Shown: positions 62,830 through 64,000 of the stretch, one piece after another
Layout of the letters: every line of letters begins with the position of its first letter
Position numbering within the stretch: position 1 is the stretch's first letter
Assembly: GCF_026340975.1 (NCBI RefSeq)
Contig: NZ_JAPEOS010000001.1
Coordinates: 952,501-1,016,500, forward strand
Direction: 5' to 3'
Origin: Streptomyces sp. NBC_01214
GTDB lineage: Bacteria; Actinomycetota; Actinomycetes; Streptomycetales; Streptomycetaceae
Length of the DNA: 64,000 nucleotides
The notes under the pieces: model-generated
What the model was told of the DNA's origin: nothing
The model's database searches: none
What the model saw: the letters and a program-made list of their open reading frames with translations, nothing else
Translations under genes and position numbers: made by a program

Positions 62830-64000
62830 TCAGGAGACGCGCGACCGCCGGTACAGAATGGCGCCGCCCAGGATCAGGGCGCTGGCGAGAGCCGCCGCGG
62901 CCGCGGGCTGGCCCGCGCCCGTCGCGGCCAGCACGGGCCCGGTCGCGTGCGTCGGAGCGGGGGTCGGCGGCTGTACGGGCGCGGGCCCCGGGGCGGGGGC
63001 CGGGGTCGGCGGTGCCGTCACCGGGGGGAGGACGACCGGAGCGTCACCACCGGGGGCGGCCGGCGGCTGGTCCGCGGCCGGTACGACCTCGGGCGCGGGG
63101 GCCGGGGCCGGGGCCGGAGCCGGGTGCTCCACGGGCAGGCTGCCGTGCGGCGGCCGGGGCGCGGGCCCCTCCTCCAGCGCGGGAGCCGGTCCGGGCGCAG
63201 GGGCCGGCAGCGTGTGCGGAGCCTCCTCGACCGGTGCCGGTGCCGGCAGCGTGTGCGGGGCCTCCTCGACCGGGGCCGGGGCGGGGAGCGTGTGCGGGGC
63301 CTCCTCGGCCGGTGGCTGCGGCGCGGGGGGTGCCGGCGGAGCCTCGGGCGGGGGCGCGGGCGCCTCCTGGACCGGGGTGGGCAGCGGGGCCGGGGGCTCC
63401 TCCACCGGCTCCGGCTTGGGGTGCGGCCGCTCGGGCGCGGGGGGAGCGTGGTGCGCCGGCGGGGGCGGCGCCGACGATTCGGGGTGGTCGTCGCACTCCT
63501 CCTCGCCCCGCTGCTCATCGGGGCCGTAGCCGCCCTCGTGGCGCGGCTCCTCGTGGCGCGGCTTCGCGTGCCGCGGCCCGTCCTGCCGGGGCTGCTCCTG
63601 CTGGGTCCGTTCCTGCCGGGGCTGCTCCTGCCCGCCCGCGTGGCGCGGTGACCCGTGGCGCTGCTCCGGCACCGCGTGTCGGCCCTCGCGCTCGTCGAGG
63701 TAGCGCTCGAAGGCCCGGGCGTGCTCGGGGCTGAGGTAGCGCCCGTAGTCGTGGCCGTCGCCCGTGTGCGAACCGGTGTCGGTGACGCACGTGTTCCCCA
63801 TCGCAGGGTTGAGCGCCGCACCGCCGTCCACGCTGTTGCCGCACACGTTCGGTGCGAAGGTGATCGGTACCGAGACGCTGTTGCCGGCCAGCACGCCCGG
63901 CGAATGAGAGGCCTCGGCGCTCGCCCCGTGGTGCGCGTAGGCCGCGCCGGTCGCGATCGACAACAGACTCGACGCGGCTGCCGCCGTGAGCATCCCCTTG
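62830..64000 (-). CDS. chp: Cell-wall-anchored chaplin with LAATG sorting signal (5' end outside window)
   Basis: At least 389 residues; the reading continues past the window edge (KGMLTAAAASSLLSIATGAAYAH is the body of a chaplin signal peptide, whose start and basic n-region are missing). One chaplin domain follows (GVLAGNSVSVPITFAPNVCGNSVDGGAALNPAMGNTCV, two cysteines), then a charged region (YLSPEHARAFERYLDEREGRH) with Gln/Arg/His-Pro repeats, three tandem EEAPHTLPAPAPV units, a Pro/Ala-rich spacer and a C-terminal sorting signal: LAATG, hydrophobic helix, YRRSRVS. LAxTG is the class E sortase motif used by long chaplins ChpA-C. Those carry two chaplin domains; only one is present here. 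Confidence 0.92.
   Translation of the reverse strand, partial: KGMLTAAAASSLLSIATGAAYAHHGASAEASHSPGVLAGNSVSVPITFAPNVCGNSVDGGAALNPAMGNTCVTDTGSHTGDGHDYGRYLSPEHARAFERYLDEREGRHAVPEQRHGSPRHAGGQEQPRQERTQQEQPRQDGPRHAKPRHEEPRHEGGYGPDEQRGEEECDDHPESSAPPPPAHHAPPAPERPHPKPEPVEEPPAPLPTPVQEAPAPPPEAPPAPPAPQPPAEEAPHTLPAPAPVEEAPHTLPAPAPVEEAPHTLPAPAPGPAPALEEGPAPRPPHGSLPVEHPAPAPAPAPAPEVVPAADQPPAAPGGDAPVVLPPVTAPPTPAPAPGPAPVQPPTPAPTHATGPVLAATGAGQPAAAAALASALILGGAILYRRSRVS

Overview
The window is a piece of Streptomyces chromosome, or that of a close relative. It is very GC-rich, with G/C-ending codons and many GTG starts. It carries markers of the genus: a rodlin, two chaplins, a HrdD-type sigma factor, an XRE/DUF5753 plus DUF397 pair, a GPP34 (GOLPH3-like) protein and LAxTG-type wall sorting. 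There are 46 genes that look intact or edge-truncated, three clear pseudogenes or frameshifted genes, one tRNA-Arg(CCT) and many intergenic hairpins. There is no rRNA, CRISPR array or insertion sequence.

Region 1 (1-13.7 kb): the tail of a lipid kinase, an amphi-Trp/membrane-protein pair, a PLP aminotransferase divergent from an unknown gene with a 19-bp palindrome at its start, the DUF397/XRE pair, a GPP34 protein, a D-Ala-D-Ala carboxypeptidase with a long repetitive cytoplasmic arm, a polytopic membrane protein, an orphan histidine kinase, and a deazaflavin-reductase/hemerythrin fusion that overlaps the kinase tail to tail.

Region 2 (13.9-33.8 kb): a tRNA-Arg followed by accessory genes. 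A Tat-exported flavin oxidase and an exported vanadium haloperoxidase could work together, the first supplying peroxide to the second. Next come two divergent giant secreted proteins: a DNRLRE/FG-GAP/LamG/ricin-lectin protein and an RHS protein with a variable C-terminal tip. Together they resemble a WapA-type system split into two genes. Downstream of the RHS terminator lies a duplicated set of small membrane-protein genes (A-B-C), in which each copy has lost what the other keeps. These are candidate immunity genes.

Region 3 (33.9-47 kb): a phosphopantetheinyl transferase; a 1218-residue HelD/UvrD-like NTPase with proline-rich inserts and an unrecognised C-terminal domain, followed 18 bp later by an unknown gene; a MacB-type ABC transporter and an OmpR/kinase pair that share GATACA direct repeats with 11-bp phasing in their promoter regions; then fabH and a type II thioesterase.

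Region 4 (47-60.6 kb): an M6 metalloprotease, TetR/MFS, an extradiol dioxygenase behind a perfect 34-bp palindrome, a Uma2 nuclease-fold protein, a GNAT acetyltransferase, hrdD, WYL regulator/MFS, a DeoR regulator with a frameshifted 1-phosphofructokinase, an unknown gene and a VKOR.

Region 5 (60.6 kb-end): an aerial-hyphae surface region with a rodlin, a short chaplin, two small secreted proteins and a wall-anchored chaplin whose 5' end lies outside the window.
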